Shown: piece by piece, positions 33,801 through 45,175 of the stretch
Numbering within the stretch: position 1 is the first letter of the stretch
Layout of the letters: each line of letters begins with the position of its first letter
DNA from: Rhynochetos jubatus
Lineage: Eukaryota; Chordata; Aves; Eurypygiformes; Rhynochetidae
Assembly: GCA_027574665.1 (NCBI GenBank)
Contig: CM050672.1
Span: forward strand, 7,176,001 to 7,240,000
DNA: 64,000 bases
Direction of reading: 5' to 3'
Made by a program: the position numbers and the translations under genes
Notes under the pieces: generated by a model
What the model was told of the DNA's origin: nothing
Databases searched by the model: none
Seen by the model: the letters and a program-made list of their open reading frames with translations, nothing else

Positions 33801-35544
33801 AAGAATGTGGATTTCTCCCATAAAACACGTTTCGTTTCCTTCTAGCGCTGCAGCCTCCTGCCCACATGCCTCCCCCTGCACCAACGCTCACTTGCTCCCC
33901 AGCCCAAGAGTTGGTGTGCGCACTGTGGGCGTGCAGGGCGCGCGTGTGGGCATGCAGCGGGTGCGCGTGGGCACGCGCTGCACGTGCAGGTGGGCAGGGG
34001 GGCTGCAGGCACAACCTGGGGAGCAGCAAAGCTGGCACTCGCCTGGTCCCGTACCCTGCAGCTCCCCAGCAAGGCCAGGGGGTCCCTGCCCTCGGGGCAG
34101 GAGGAGGCAGCCCCTGCCTGGCACTGAAGGCCCTGTACCCTCCCCTCCAGCATCCCAGTACCCACCGGTGGCCCCTAACCCACCCTGCACCGGGTGGCTT
34201 TCAACTCCCCGGTGCCTCCTTCCTGGCAGGGAGCTCGGGCACCCGCCACCATGACACGGTGCCGACGTCACGCGGGCACGGGGCCGAGCACGAGGGCTCC
34301 TGCTGGGACCAATTTTGTTCAAAGCCCGTGGCACGTTGCATCGGTTAGTGGGACGCGCGGCAGATGAGGAGCAGACGGCAGCCTGCCCTGCGCACGGGGC
34401 GAGTGTGGGGAGCCGGGAGCTGGCTTTGAGGGATGATTTCCACCATGGCGAGTGCTGAGGTCCCGTCTCCAGCGTTTCCCAGCAGCAGTGCCCAGTTTCC
34501 GCCTGGTGCAAGGTCCCAGCCGTCGTGGAAGTCCCTTGGGTGCAAGGGGGCTCCCGCAGGCAGGACAGACACTGAGCCCAGAGGAAGGGTGCTGCATCCA
34601 GGGTCACAGGGACCTGCTTGGAGAAATCTGGTGCCAGTGCCTTCTGGAGCGGGTCTGGGGGGGTCACCCCAGCACCCTTCTCCCCTCTGAGCCTCGAGGT
34701 GCACAGCACTTATCTCACCCAGGACGCCCAGCCCTGAAAGCCAGCGCATCAGGTCCTGTGCTCAGTCTTATATGATTTTTAATTTCCTGGAGGGAGAGCT
34801 TTTAATTTATTTCTGGAACAAAGTGGAGGAAGGGGAGGGGAAAACGGCCCTGAAATCCATCACTAAGCCCCCTCCACCTCCAAACCTTTGCTTTTCCCCT
34901 GCCCCTGAAGGGATCAGCCCAGCACTCCCCATGTCCCCACATCGCTTCTCTCCTGCGCCCTGAGCTGGGGTTCCCTGCAGCCGTCCCCGCTGGCAGCATC
35001 CTTGGGCGAGGGGCAGCTGGGGCTGAGGGGACGCTGGCACGGAGCTGTTTTCATTGGAAGCAGCAAATCCCTCTGCTCTCCATCGGATAGATAACCCCAG
35101 GGCTGGGGGTGCTGGGCTGAACCTCAGCTGCACCAGTGCAAAACCAACCCCGGCAAGACAGACCCCTGCAACTGCTACTCCTGGCCCTCCCAGTGAGCCC
35201 CGGCTCCCGCCACGGCTGGTATTGGGGGGAAGAACCCCCCAAACACGCAGGGGAGGTTCCCACCAGCGCAGCTGGAGCCCACGCAGCAGGTTTGCAGCAG
35301 GTTCCGGCAAGTCCCAGTGGCCCCGCGGGAATTCCTGGGGCGGGGATGAGCAAAGCCGAGAGAGGAGCAAACACGACGAGCCGAACTTCAGCTGAACGTG
35401 CAGGTTTCTTTCGCTTGTGGAGGTCTAAACTGGTGATGAAAAAGGTGTCTCAGATGTGCCTCCTCTCAGTAAACCCAAGGTGAAGGTCCCTGAATGGATG
35501 AAATTTCCCTCCTCACCCTCAGTGACAGATACTTTGCTTTGCCT
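30891..35544. other. GC-rich spacer, no gene seen
   Basis: Includes an AT-richer patch at 33280-33540 with a strong pyrimidine tract ending CCCCCAG at 33524, and an alternating GC/GT stretch at 33913-33992. Open frames such as 32955-33845 and 34709-33888 are compositional. No conserved protein signal is seen. Confidence 0.5.
33913..33992. repeat. Alternating purine-pyrimidine GC/GT tract
   Basis: About 80 bp rich in GTGCGC, GCGCGCGTGTGG, GTGCGCGTGG and CACGCGCTGCACGTG steps. It is imperfect but of the kind that favours left-handed DNA. It gives rise to cysteine/alanine-rich shadow frames. Confidence 0.55.
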
Positions 35545-35998
35545 TGAGTCCAGAGGAGGCCACAGAGATGCTCCGAGGGCTGGAGCCCCTCTGCCATGGG
35601 GACAGGCTGGGGGAGTTGGGGGGTTCAGCCTGGAGAAGGGAAGGCTCTGGGGAGACCTTAGAGCCCCTTCCAGTGCCTGGGGGGCTACAGGAGAGCTGGG
35701 GGGGGGGGCTTTTCCCAAGGGCAGGGAGTGACAGGACAAGGGGTGACGGGTTTAAATGGAAAGAGGGAGATGGAGATGGGCCATCAGGAAGGAATTCTTC
35801 CCGCAGAGGGTGGGGAGCACTGGGACAGGTTGCCCAGAGAAGCTGTGGGTGCCCCATCCCTGGGAGTGTCCAAGGCCAGGCTGGATGAGGCTGGGAGCAC
35901 CCTGGGCTAGGGAAGGTGTCCCTGCCCGTGGCAGGGGGTGGCACTGGGTGGGCTTTGAGGTCCCTTCCAACCCAAACCATCAGTGATTCTGTGATTCA
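35545..35998 (+). mobile_element. CR1 LINE 3' fragment
   Basis: Shows CR1 landmarks in order: CCAGAGGAGGCCACAGAGATG, GGGCTGGAGCCCCTCTGCC, TTCAGCCTGGAGAAGGGAAG, GGAGACCTTAGAGCCCCTTC, GGCTACAGGAGAGCTGGGG, GACAGGACAAGGGGTGACGG, GGAAGGAATTCTTCCC, GGTTGCCCAGAGAAGCTGTG, TCCCTTCCAACCCAAACC and a GTGATTCTGTGATTC end. The length is about 450 bp, 5'-truncated. Confidence 0.96.
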
Positions 35999-37030
35999 GG
36001 CCCCGAACAGGAGTGGAACATACACCAGCACTAACAAGCCAACCCTCAGCTCACGGCAGAGCAGAGCTGAGCCCATTGTTTGTCCAAACTCTTTTGTCTT
36101 TCCTGCTCACAGACGCCTCTGAGTCGGTTTCTGCCTTTCCTGTGCAACGGGAAGGTTTTGTTTCTTTAATCTCAGGCTTTCCTGGGAGGAGAGCTGCAGC
36201 CCAAGCGTCCCAGTTCCAGCTCTTGGTCCTACCCCACCGATTTCTTCTCAGTGGAAGTGTCGGAGCCCTTGGAGCTGGAGCAGCTCAGAGCAGGAGAAGC
36301 TGCCGAGGGGCCTGTCAGGCAGATGGGAAGTTAAAAGAACTTATTTATCACTTATTAGCATGATTCCACAGCTCTGAACCCTTGCAAGGCTATGGGGGAA
36401 CATCTGCTCCTGGCATCTCTCCCCCCACATCCCACCTCCAACAGTCTAGAGCTTTGGAGAGGATCTTTGTCCACCCTAAAAGCACCTTCATCCCCCTCTC
36501 CTCTTCCTCTGGGGTGGGTGGGAGGTGTTGAGCCCTGGGACTCGCTGTTCTTAGGGTGGGTTTGGGCTGCAGAGCCCACAGGTCTGTCCCAGAGCTGCAA
36601 CGGGACGCTGGTGAGGTGGACCCAGCAGGAGATGAAACCATCCCCACCCAGGGCAGCTCTGTGGTTAACAGGGGGGTTTCTCCAGCACCCCAGCTGCACC
36701 CGCCCCGACTCCCAGCCCCAGGCCACCAGCCTCACCGCCGCGTGGTGCGTCCCTGACCCCCCAGCCCCACAAAGCCTCTTTATCTCCCCAAACGCTCATG
36801 GTGCTTCATGTGACCCTGTGCTGGCCCGGCGCTCCTGGGAGCTGTTTGATGTTGGAGAGCCTTTTCCTTTCCCAGCGCGTGGACACCCCGGCTCTGGGCA
36901 AGGGGAATAAAGGCCCCATTGAGACTGTGGGTCCCGGCGTCCCCCTCGTCCCCGCGGGGACCTGCTGAGGCTCACGGGACCAACGGGACAAGGGCTGGGA
37001 AGGAGTCGGCGTGTCCCAAACCCGGCTCGT
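35999..37030. other. Spacer upstream of C1orf216
   Basis: Ordinary to GC-rich sequence with no recognised element. The long minus-strand frames reaching 37794 and 37990 overlap the C1orf216 promoter island and are compositional. Confidence 0.5.
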
Positions 37031-37411
37031 GGCGGGATGCTCCCGCACGCACCCAAGCCCCGTTCCCACCCCACACTGGGGCTGTGGGTGGCCGGGGGGC
37101 TCCAGCCCACGGGCCCCTCGGGGCCTCTCCCACCCTTCTCCCCAGCCGGGGTGGCACGGGTGGGAATTTTCCCCGTTCCCAGGCATTCCCGGTGGGATGC
37201 TGTGGATGCGCACGGCGGCACGGCACGTACCGGGATACATAGAGCCACGCACGTACGCGCCGGCAGACGCGGCAGCCGAGCCCCGAGCGCGGCCGGGGGG
37301 GGATCGGGGGGGCCGCAGCCGTCGGAAGTGCGACCGTGACGCCTTCCCACGCGGGGCCGCTTCCGCTCCCACCCGCGGCGGCGGCGGCGGCGCACCGGGC
37401 CCGGGGCGGCG
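37031..37411 (+). promoter_or_regulatory. C1orf216: C1orf216 CpG-island promoter and non-coding first exon
   Basis: A CpG-dense island (about 37030-37600) ends its presumed first exon in a GCGGCGGCGG run and GGGGCGGCG before a perfect GTGAGT donor at 37412. No ATG-initiated frame here joins the coding exon, so the exon is probably 5'UTR only. The start site is not resolved, but the core is likely 37230-37350. Confidence 0.6.
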
Positions 37412-38706
37412 GTGAGTGCTCGCTGCCGGGGCGGGTGGGAGCGGGGCGCGGCGGGCGGGGACGGGCTCGGGGGTCGCCATCCCCCCCAACCACCTCGGCG
37501 CCGCCTTCTCCCACCCCCCCCCCTTTGGCGGTTTCCCGGCGCAGTGCGACTGCGGGGATGGGGGGGGGGGCGCTCTGCAGATGCAGGGATGCTCAGCTCG
37601 CCCTCCCCGGGGGCTGCGGGGCCCCTGCCCACGGTGGTGGAGGGAAGAGGTTTTATGGGGATGTCCCCCAGTTCTGGGCAGCACCAGGGACTGCGTGTTG
37701 GGGGCGTGGGGGGCTGCGGTACGCGATCCCGGGGTGTCCAGGCCTTCGGGAGCCTCTTGCCTTCCTCCCCCCGGTGCCATCCTTGCCCTTGCAACCAGTG
37801 TTTCTAGGTTGGAGCTCCCCAGCCCCAGCCCTGGGCATAACGGGGGGGCGGGAGCCGAGGTGGTGGGGCTGGGGGTTGTGCCGAGCCTCGGTGCGTCTAC
37901 ACGGCTCTTCCCTGCTGCACCCCGGACCCCTCCTGTCTTGGAGCTGCTTTCCCAGGGTGACACCGGGACACCCAACGGGTTCTCCTCCATGGGATTCTTG
38001 TGAGCGTGTCCTTGCCGGGAGAGAGATTCGGCTCTTGCTGCCAGTGACCCGGCAAGAAATGCTGGGTTAACCTTTCCCTTTCTGGTCCTGCCTGCTCCCA
38101 GTGCTGCAGAGAAGGAAGCAACCCAGTGGGATCACTGGTTTGGATGCTGGCAGATCCCAGACCCAACCCACAGCCTGACCCAGGGCAGAGTTTGTGCAGA
38201 GCAGCCCAGGCAGTCTCACCTCCTTAAATAAATGTCACTGCTGTTAGAAAAGCAGCTCTGTCCAAGCAGACCTCTACCAGCAGTGAATTAATTGCATCTA
38301 CCGCAAGCACAACTGCCGCCGGAGCAGGACATGCCGGCTGCGTGCCCCGCGGTGCCCTCCGACCGTCACCCATGGGAAACCATGAAAGCGTGGGTTTGGG
38401 TCGGAGCTCGCAGGGAGGAGAGGCGGGTGGGGATGCCAGCCCCGAGCTTCTGCAGCAGGTGACAAGTTGCCCCTGGACGACGGTGCCTGGGGACGCGCTG
38501 AGAGTCGTGGCCAAACACCGGGAAAGGACGAGCCCTTGTGCCTTGAGCAGTCGGGGTTTGGCCTGGCCCGTGGCTGGGGTTCGGCAGCTTTAAGGAGAGG
38601 CAAATAAAGTAAGAGACTATTTTGTCTCGGAGTAGCTGATCAGAATTCTGGTTGTGCCAGCCCGCACACCCCGCAGACATGTTACACCTCTGTGTCTCTC
38701 TTGTAG
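37412..38706 (+). other. C1orf216: C1orf216 intron 1
   Basis: Runs from GTGAGT at 37412 to CTCTCTTGTAG ending at 38706. The first 200 bases remain in the CpG island; the rest is GC-rich spacer with no repeat recognised. The pairing of these two splice sites is inferred. Confidence 0.6.
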
Positions 38707-38722
38707 GGAGGAGACTGGCGAG

Positions 38723-39565
38723 ATGTTTGCCGTCTGCCCGCCCGGCGCCCCGGCGAATGCCCCGTTCCGGCAGGGCCGGGGGGGCCCGGCGCTTGGCACG
38801 GCTGTCCCGGGGGCCGGCTTCGGGCAGGACTCCAACTCCAACTTCGTGGGAGAAGTGTGTGACAGCAATGAGAACTGGAGCCGGCCAGAGCCGGGGACCT
38901 CGCCGGAGGAGGGCTCCAGCCGGAGCGAAAACACGACAAATCCGTCTGATAATCTGCTGTTATTAATGCAGAGACAGATGGTCCAGGGCCGGCTTAGGGA
39001 CGCCACCCCCGGCCTGGGTGCCGTGCAGTCGTGTCTCCCCGAGCCAGGGGTGCGCAGCCCCCCCGAGGGAGCGGAGGTCGGCGAGGCGGGGGACCACAAC
39101 GCTGCCGCCAAGGAGGCAGCCAGGGGATGCGGCAAGCCCCCGAGCTCCCCCGCGGAGGACAACGGCTACGCCAGCAGCTCCCTCAGCATCGACAGCCCTG
39201 ACAGCGCCTGCGGGAGTGCCTGGGACCCTCCCGCTGCTGCCCCCCTCTCCGGGAGCCCACCCCAGCCGGAGGCAGCTGAGCCCGAGCCGGGGACCCTCTT
39301 CCCGGCGCTGGCAGAGGCCGTGCAGCACCTCCAGGACAAGGAGCGCTTCAAGGAGCGGGAGAAGGAGAAGCACCACATCCAGCTGGTGATGTACCGGCGC
39401 CTGGCCCTGCTGCGCTGGATCCACGGCCTCCAGCAGAAAGTCATGGACCAGCAGAACCGGCTGCAGGAGAGTTTCGACACCATCCTGGATAATCGCAAGG
39501 AGCTCATCCGCTACATGCAGCACGGCCCGGCATGTGCCGCCGGCACAGCCGCCCCCAGCCCCTGA
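38723..39565 (+). CDS. C1orf216: C1orf216 homologue (UPF0500 family), 280 aa
   Basis: A single-exon coding region opened by the ATG 16 bases after the CTTGTAG acceptor; the frame extends upstream only into intron. It begins MFAVCPPGAP, as in the mammalian protein. A polar, Ser/Pro/Glu-rich, probably disordered N-terminal two thirds contains the conserved block DNGYASSSLSIDSPDSACGS at 146-165. A charged helical C-terminus (about 194-267) contains HLQDKERFKEREKEKHHIQL and YRRLALLRWIHGLQQKVMDQ, probably a coiled coil. The human protein is, from memory, about 230 residues, so this copy is longer, with alanine/proline/glutamate-rich insertions around 95-145 and 168-192. The family has no established function and I assign none. 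Position and orientation downstream of CLSPN match human synteny. High GC in the coding exon is in keeping with its surroundings. Confidence 0.93.
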   Translation: MFAVCPPGAPANAPFRQGRGGPALGTAVPGAGFGQDSNSNFVGEVCDSNENWSRPEPGTSPEEGSSRSENTTNPSDNLLLLMQRQMVQGRLRDATPGLGAVQSCLPEPGVRSPPEGAEVGEAGDHNAAAKEAARGCGKPPSSPAEDNGYASSSLSIDSPDSACGSAWDPPAAAPLSGSPPQPEAAEPEPGTLFPALAEAVQHLQDKERFKEREKEKHHIQLVMYRRLALLRWIHGLQQKVMDQQNRLQESFDTILDNRKELIRYMQHGPACAAGTAAPSP

Positions 39566-40534
39566 GGTGCCCCTGGGGCTGGCAGGCGGCATCTCCGTGC
39601 TGGGGTGCCCGCCCTGTCCTTCCCATCTCTCTCCAACGTAGCTGAGTCCCCGAAGCGTTCATCTCAGTTTCCCCCCTGCACGGGAACTCGCGTCCCTCTG
39701 CACCGTGTCCCACCGGTCTGGGGACCGTGCGGTGTCGGGCTGGGTAGACCTCAGGAGCCTGGGGTTTGCTGAGCCCTGGGGTGACGACGCTCGTCTTTTA
39801 AATCCAATTTAGGGTCCTTTGTGCGAGCCTGGCTGAGCCCTGCGGTGAGCCCCCGGTGTGGGAGCCGCCTGGCAGCAAGGGTCTCGGGGCAGTGAAGCTT
39901 TTAAACGTACTCGGGCAACGCACTTCAGCGTCTGCTCGAGCACAAGCACGAGCTCACTTCACCACCCCCCCGCATCACACCCGCACCGGCGTGCCCCCAC
40001 GGAAGCAGCCCAGCCACCCATAAACATTGCTCCTGCTCGCGGTGGGAGCAGGGAGTCCCTGGGCTGTTCCTCGGGCTCACCCCGTGCACCCCCCCCATGA
40101 ACCACCCGTAAAAGCTTTGCAGGCGGGATCTGAAGTCACGGAGAGAGAGGAGAGAGAGAAGGAGAGAATCATTCTGAAAGGTGACCTCAGAATGCTTAAA
40201 ACGAAGTGTCAATGGGTCCAAACCCAATGTATATTTTTAGATTCAGTATTAACGTAGATTTTTCCTTACAGCCAGTGTGTATATACGCACATCTGCCCGT
40301 CGCGGGGGATGCTGTAACACGGTGCATGATCAGGAAGCTGCTTGCAGAGTTGTGCTGTTGGTGTTTACACTCATTTATCATGCGAAAGCAAAGAGAATAT
40401 TTTTCCTAATGCAGCGAGGACTGCACACAGCCTACGAAGAGCAGTCCTCTTAAACAAGATTACAGAGGGGATGCTGTGTTTGTTTGCTGCATTTCACTGT
40501 TAATATGACGTCTCTTCTGTTGAAGTTGCTGACA

Positions 40535-40573
40535 CGGAAGGAGCAGGATGCGATGTGGAAGGAGCAGGATGCG
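40535..40573. repeat. Two-copy 21-bp tandem duplication
   Basis: GGAAGGAGCAGGATGCG occurs at 40536 and again at 40557, 21 bases apart. It lies in the probable C1orf216 3'UTR. Confidence 0.8.
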
Positions 40574-40882
40574 CTGCCATCGGAGGAGCGGGCAGATCCC
40601 AGCTTCCACCGACTGGTGGATGCTACTGCGCTACAGATAAATAACCACGGCCGAGCCCGGGGCTGCCCCGAACTCCTCCTGCCCCACACCGGGCGCAGCC
40701 GGGCCCTGCTCCTGCCTGCAAAACTGCTTCAGAAACGGACGTTTTGGTGGCGAAGGGTACACGGCTCCAAGGCAGCGGTGCCAGCCGCTGCACCCAGCAG
40801 CATCCCTGCGAACCTCGCTCACCCGGCGCCTGCTGCCCGTCTCGTGTCCCGGACGTGTGATTGTGGGCATGTTGCACACTCC

Positions 40883-40888
40883 AATAAA
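40883..40888 (+). terminator. C1orf216: C1orf216 polyadenylation signal AATAAA
   Basis: First canonical AATAAA downstream of the C1orf216 stop, 1.3 kb away. A usable GT-rich element is only weakly present after it, so an alternative end is possible. Confidence 0.5.
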
Positions 40889-40905
40889 AGCCTCGGAGGT
40901 GAAAG

Positions 40906-42540
40906 AGCCGAGCCCCGGGTGGATTTGTTCCCTCACTGCCCTCCAGTCTTGGCACCCTTCTCCCATCCCTGGGTACATGCCGGTGACACGCTGCGCCGAC
41001 GCCGGCTCCTGGCTCACCCAGCCGTGCTCTGTGTACAAGCCTTGAAAAACTGGAGTGTGACACTTCTCTCCGTGGCCGTGGGTGGTGGGGAGCTGGCATT
41101 GGGGTGCAGGATTTACGCCCCCTGCCATGGGAAAGCCTGGTTTGAACCAGGAGGACCAGATTCCCAGGCACTGGCCACCCTGCCCTGCGGCCCTGGCTGG
41201 TGGGGAGGGCTGGGGGGGGGCTGAGGATGGCTGGGAGGGCTGGGGGGGCTGTGGAGGGGGCTGGGGAGCAGCTCGGGCAGATGGGGATGGCAGATAAAAA
41301 CACCTGAGCGTTGACCCAAAGGTGACTTTGCCTCAGGCCTTGCAGAGATTAACTAGAGATGAAAAAGCGAAGCTGTAGCAGGCCTTTGAACCTTCCTTCA
41401 CCTTTTCCACCCCCCCCTTCCTGCTTCTCCTTCACAGCCTCTGAACCTGTGGGAATCCGGGGATGCGATAGCCCCTTTTGCGGACACGGGCTGGGTTAGC
41501 AGTTCTGGAGGGCAGAGCGGCTGCATTTTTCTATCCTGATACGTGTCCCGCAGCTGGGGCTACGAGGAGGTTTGTCCCCATCCCTCGGCCGGTTCCTTAG
41601 GAACCTTTGTCCAGAGCCCCTTTCCCACCTCGGCTGCACGCGCTCCGGCAGGTTTAGGGGAACATGAGACCTCCCGGTCCGGCAGAGACTGAGCGATTCT
41701 CTGTTTATCTTGGTCAAATGCTTTACACAAATAATTATTTCCAAGGTAAATATTGTGAAAATCCGGATTATTTGCTCAAGAAATGAAAGAATAACTGCGG
41801 GAGCACATCAAAGTGGCGGATCTGCTCCGCAAGCAAGAGGCTTCCTCCTCGGTTATTGGGAGCCCCGATGCTTCTCCCCGCCCCGAGCTGGTTCGAGATG
41901 GCCAGTGCTGATTTGCAAAATCAACTTCAGACATTTTCCACCCCCAGCTCCAGTGCCCAAATGAGATTTGTGAATTAATTAAAAACCCGACCAACTGCAG
42001 GGGGAAAACCAATAAAGACACAAAAAGCTGCAAGGCTGAGCCCGGGCCAGCTTGGGGGGAGCCAGGGCCCCGTTGTGCCCCCCTGCTCTTGGAGACTGTC
42101 ACTCAGCACCTCCCTGTGCCCAGCACTCAGCTCCCTCTGCGGGTGTGGACCCGGCCCTGCGCAGGATGGGTACAACGGGCAGGCACCGGGTCAGGGCTGG
42201 GGACAGGGATGCGCCCGAGGACCACGCCGGGGATGCCTCCATCCTTAGGGATTTCCAATCCTCGGTAAATAAGGGGTTTGATTCTCAGCTCACGGATGGG
42301 TAACGCAGCTCTCGGGGGGCTTGGAGGAGATGCTCTGGCTTCAAAACCTGCCCAGAAGATTGAGCATCACCACTGGGGTCTGGATGAGGCCAGTGTGTGG
42401 GGCTGGGCAGAAGTGGGGAGCCACGTCAGGGCTCAAGTGATCGTTTCCCCGGCACAGGGTGGGGGCAAAAAACGAGCAACGGACCCCAGGGCATGGGAGC
42501 CTGAATTTCCATGCACGGCAGACAGGGCCCTTTGTTTTTC
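40906..42540. other. Spacer after C1orf216
   Basis: Contains a G-rich stretch at 41190-41282 (repeated GGGAGGGCTGGGG units, quadruplex-prone). There is an AT-richer patch at 41695-41830 with CAAATAATTATTTCCAAGG, and another at 41965-42030. No gene is seen. Confidence 0.5.
41190..41282. repeat. G-rich simple-sequence tract
   Basis: Imperfect tandem GGCTGGGGGG/GGGAGGGCTGG units on the plus strand, with more than four G-runs of three or more. It is a potential G-quadruplex site, not coding. Confidence 0.7.
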
Positions 42541-42860
42541 AGGTCTCCTCTGAAAGTTTATTGTTATTATTATATTAAATCCCTGTGACACTGGACTGGT
42601 TTTACTGCACAAAGCAAGATTTGGCAAACGTTGCCTTTCTTTGAAAGTTAAAATAATAGCATTTAGAAAAGAAAATCAAGTATTTAGGAAGCTTTGGAGG
42701 GAAATATTTTACCTTGTAATGTGAATCCATTCTAACTCTTTCCAGTATTTGGTGAGCTTAAAAAAAAGTCTTTAAAAATAAAATTGAATGATGTGATAAC
42801 TGATGCCATGAAAAGAAAATGAATCATCTTGGGCCATTAACATCCAGAGACCCAGACTGG
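42541..42860. other. AT-rich island, candidate conserved non-coding element
   Basis: About 320 bp beginning GTTTATTGTTATTATTATATT. It includes TTAAAATAATAGCATTTAG and AAAATAAAATTGAATGATG. It is unique sequence without an open frame, flanked by GC-rich DNA. Confidence 0.35.
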
Positions 42861-44870
42861 GACACGCTTAAAGCATCCTGGGATCCCCTGTTTATTGTGT
42901 CTCAGAGACTTCCAGGTCCCACATGTTTGGTTTACAGCAGGAAAAGGGCTTTCCTGTGCTTTCAGCTGGCAGGGTAAGCCCAACCGGGGCTGCTCCCCTC
43001 GCCCCAAACGCTGCACCCCAGTGTCCCACCACCACCGTCCCTCCCTGCTGCTCCCCGGTGCATGGAGGGGTGATCTCAGGCCTCACAGGATCCACATGTG
43101 CCGCCGTGCTGGGAGCACCTACCGCTGCCGGGGAGGTCTGGGAGGGTGGGGGGAGCTGAGCTCAACCTCCCGCCTGTGGGCATCTGAGCCAGGCGGCTCA
43201 GAGCCTTTTCCATGCAGCCCCTTTCCTGGCATGGCGCAGCACGGATCCTGCAGCAAGGGGGGAGGCAATGGGGGAAGGGGAGGGGGTGCGGGTCAAAGGC
43301 AGCGTCGCCCACGGGATGCCCAGACGGAGGGCCTGGAGAGAACTCTGGGTGCAGGATGCCTTTGCTGCTCCTGCAGCCATCGCTTTCCCTCCCTCCCTGG
43401 GTGACAAGCTGGGTCCAGCACCCGGGCCGCATCCTGCATCGCGCTGGTTGAGGCGCTCCTGCACCCCGCGAGCCTCTGCGCAGCCCCTGGTCGGTGACCT
43501 CTGCGGAAGCTAAATATAAACCCAACTCTGAGCTATTCCGTGCCAGCCGAGCTGGAGCGCGCTGACATTTCAGCTTATCAGGGCAGCAAATACAGTGTCT
43601 GGGACTCAACCAAATCCGCTCAGCCCATTCCCTACCCCTGTGTGCGCTGGCTGGACCCAGGTTCACACCATTTTTCAGGCTATTCTCACTCCATGATGTT
43701 TTGTACTTAATTTTACATGCGGCACATGGGTGGCATAAAGACAGTCACCTCCTGCCGAAGGAGAACAAAGCAGCGCTGATGCTGAGAGCTTGGGGTGGAA
43801 GGGGACCGCGGGCAGGTTTGGGAATTATGAGGGTCTCCCCCCTGCCTGCACTGCTAACGTGTCAGGACACATCACAAAACCCCGCTACCCTTTCAGAGCG
43901 TCTCTAAAAACTCAGGATGCATAAAAACCCGGGCATCGTCCCAGCTCGATGGCGCAGGGACACGACCCTCCCCAGCCAGGCGGGCTCCGGCGCAGCCCCG
44001 GCTCGGCGTGTGCGTCCTCCTCGCCCTGGCTTGGACGTTTCTTTTTTTCCAACGCTGTTTCCCACTCCTCCTTTCCAGCAGCGGCGGGATGGGCAAGACC
44101 CTGAGTGCCTGGCTCTGCCGCGGTATCTGATGAAAACGCAGTTTGAGCCTGCCTTCTTTAATGATTCCCTTTGAAATGTTGTTGCTTCCGCACATCCCCC
44201 TTCGGGGTAGAATATTAAGCAAGAGCAACTCGGCTGGAAATTCAGATTGTTTTCGTGTCTGTTTTCATTTACATTTTAATGATCGTGAAATCTTAGAAAT
44301 CAGGCTATTTGCAGCATGGCTCCTCAAAAGAAAAGGTGTGTGTGGGGGGAAAAATCACCTGCAACCATCTAACCTTCACCCTCGGCACCAGGAGCTGGGG
44401 ATCGCCAACAACCTTCTGCGTGGAAATGCTCTTTGCCCCTTCTCCTGCCCAGGGATTTCAGGGGGGCAGAAACAGGCTCTCGGGCATCGCTGCCGTCGCA
44501 GGGGTTTTGCCCCAAGCGCAGCGCCGAGGCGCGGGCACGCCGGGTGGTTTGGGTGCTGGTGAAGGGGATGTGGTGCAAAGGGGCGAGCAGCTGGGTGCTG
44601 TGTTTGGTATGGTTGGGTGCTGGACCCAAGGGTGCGGCTCCAAGAGGTCGATGCACCCGCAAGAGGAGCGGGAAAGGGGTCCGAAACGTGCCCAGGTCTC
44701 ATCGCTGCCTTGGGCTGTGGTAGGGGGGGAGTTTCCCGCAGGGATCCACCCCACGATGGCAGAGCCCCATCCTGGGAGTTGGCCATGCTAAGCATCTCTC
44801 CAGCAGCCCTTCGGATGAGGTGCAAGGATGCAGGCCTTCCCGAGAAAACAGCTGGGAGTCAAGATCACTA
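42861..44870. other. Spacer, no gene seen
   Basis: GC-rich at 42950-43500 and 43920-44130. An AT-richer patch at 44140-44330 contains TTTCATTTACATTTTAATGA. Open frames on both strands show no family resemblance. Confidence 0.45.
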
Positions 44871-45175
44871 GAAGAGAAGCAATAAACTCTCGGTTATTCT
44901 TCTGCCATTGAGGCCAATCAAGCTGCAAAGAGCGCCTCAAGGCCGGTTGTACATCATTATTTCATAGCGCGTTGCCCGTATGATGTAGTGGCTGTCTTGC
45001 TGGAGGGAATGCCTTCCTGGTTTTCAGCAGCAGCACTGAAATATCTAGAGCCCTGGAACCATCGGTTTGAATCCCAGCAGCCTCGGTGCCGCACTTTATT
45101 CCTCCGAGGGGATAATAATCTGAGCGCCACGCAAGCTGCCTGTCTGTGAGCGTTTGATTGAGGGATAAAAAACAA
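44871..45175. other. Even-composition island, candidate non-coding element
   Basis: A 300-bp patch with AATAAACTCTCGG, GAGGCCAATCAAGCTG, TACATCATTATTTCATAG and GGTTTGAATCCCAG. The last resembles a tRNA B box, but there is no matching A box at normal spacing and no cloverleaf, so I do not call a tRNA. Confidence 0.3.

Larger units (their letters stand above)
39566..40905 (+). other. C1orf216: C1orf216 3'UTR (probable)
   Basis: From the stop to just past the AATAAA at 40883. GC-rich at first, then AT-richer and even from 40180 to 40510 (AATGTATATTTTTAGATTC, GTGTATATACGCACATC), a texture that suggests conserved UTR. It includes a small tandem duplication at 40535-40573. Confidence 0.5.

Noticed and set aside
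32955..33845. 296-codon plus-strand frame
   Set aside because: Biased composition, no motif, and the frame has no partner exon or promoter evidence.
36796..37990. Minus-strand frames of 332 and 394 codons antisense to the C1orf216 promoter
   Set aside because: They cross a CpG island, are Pro/Arg/Gly-rich, overlap each other in different frames and have no domain similarity.
44977..45078. tRNA gene suggested by GGTTTGAATCCC
   Set aside because: No A box at normal distance and no cloverleaf folding visible; kept only as a possible SINE trace.
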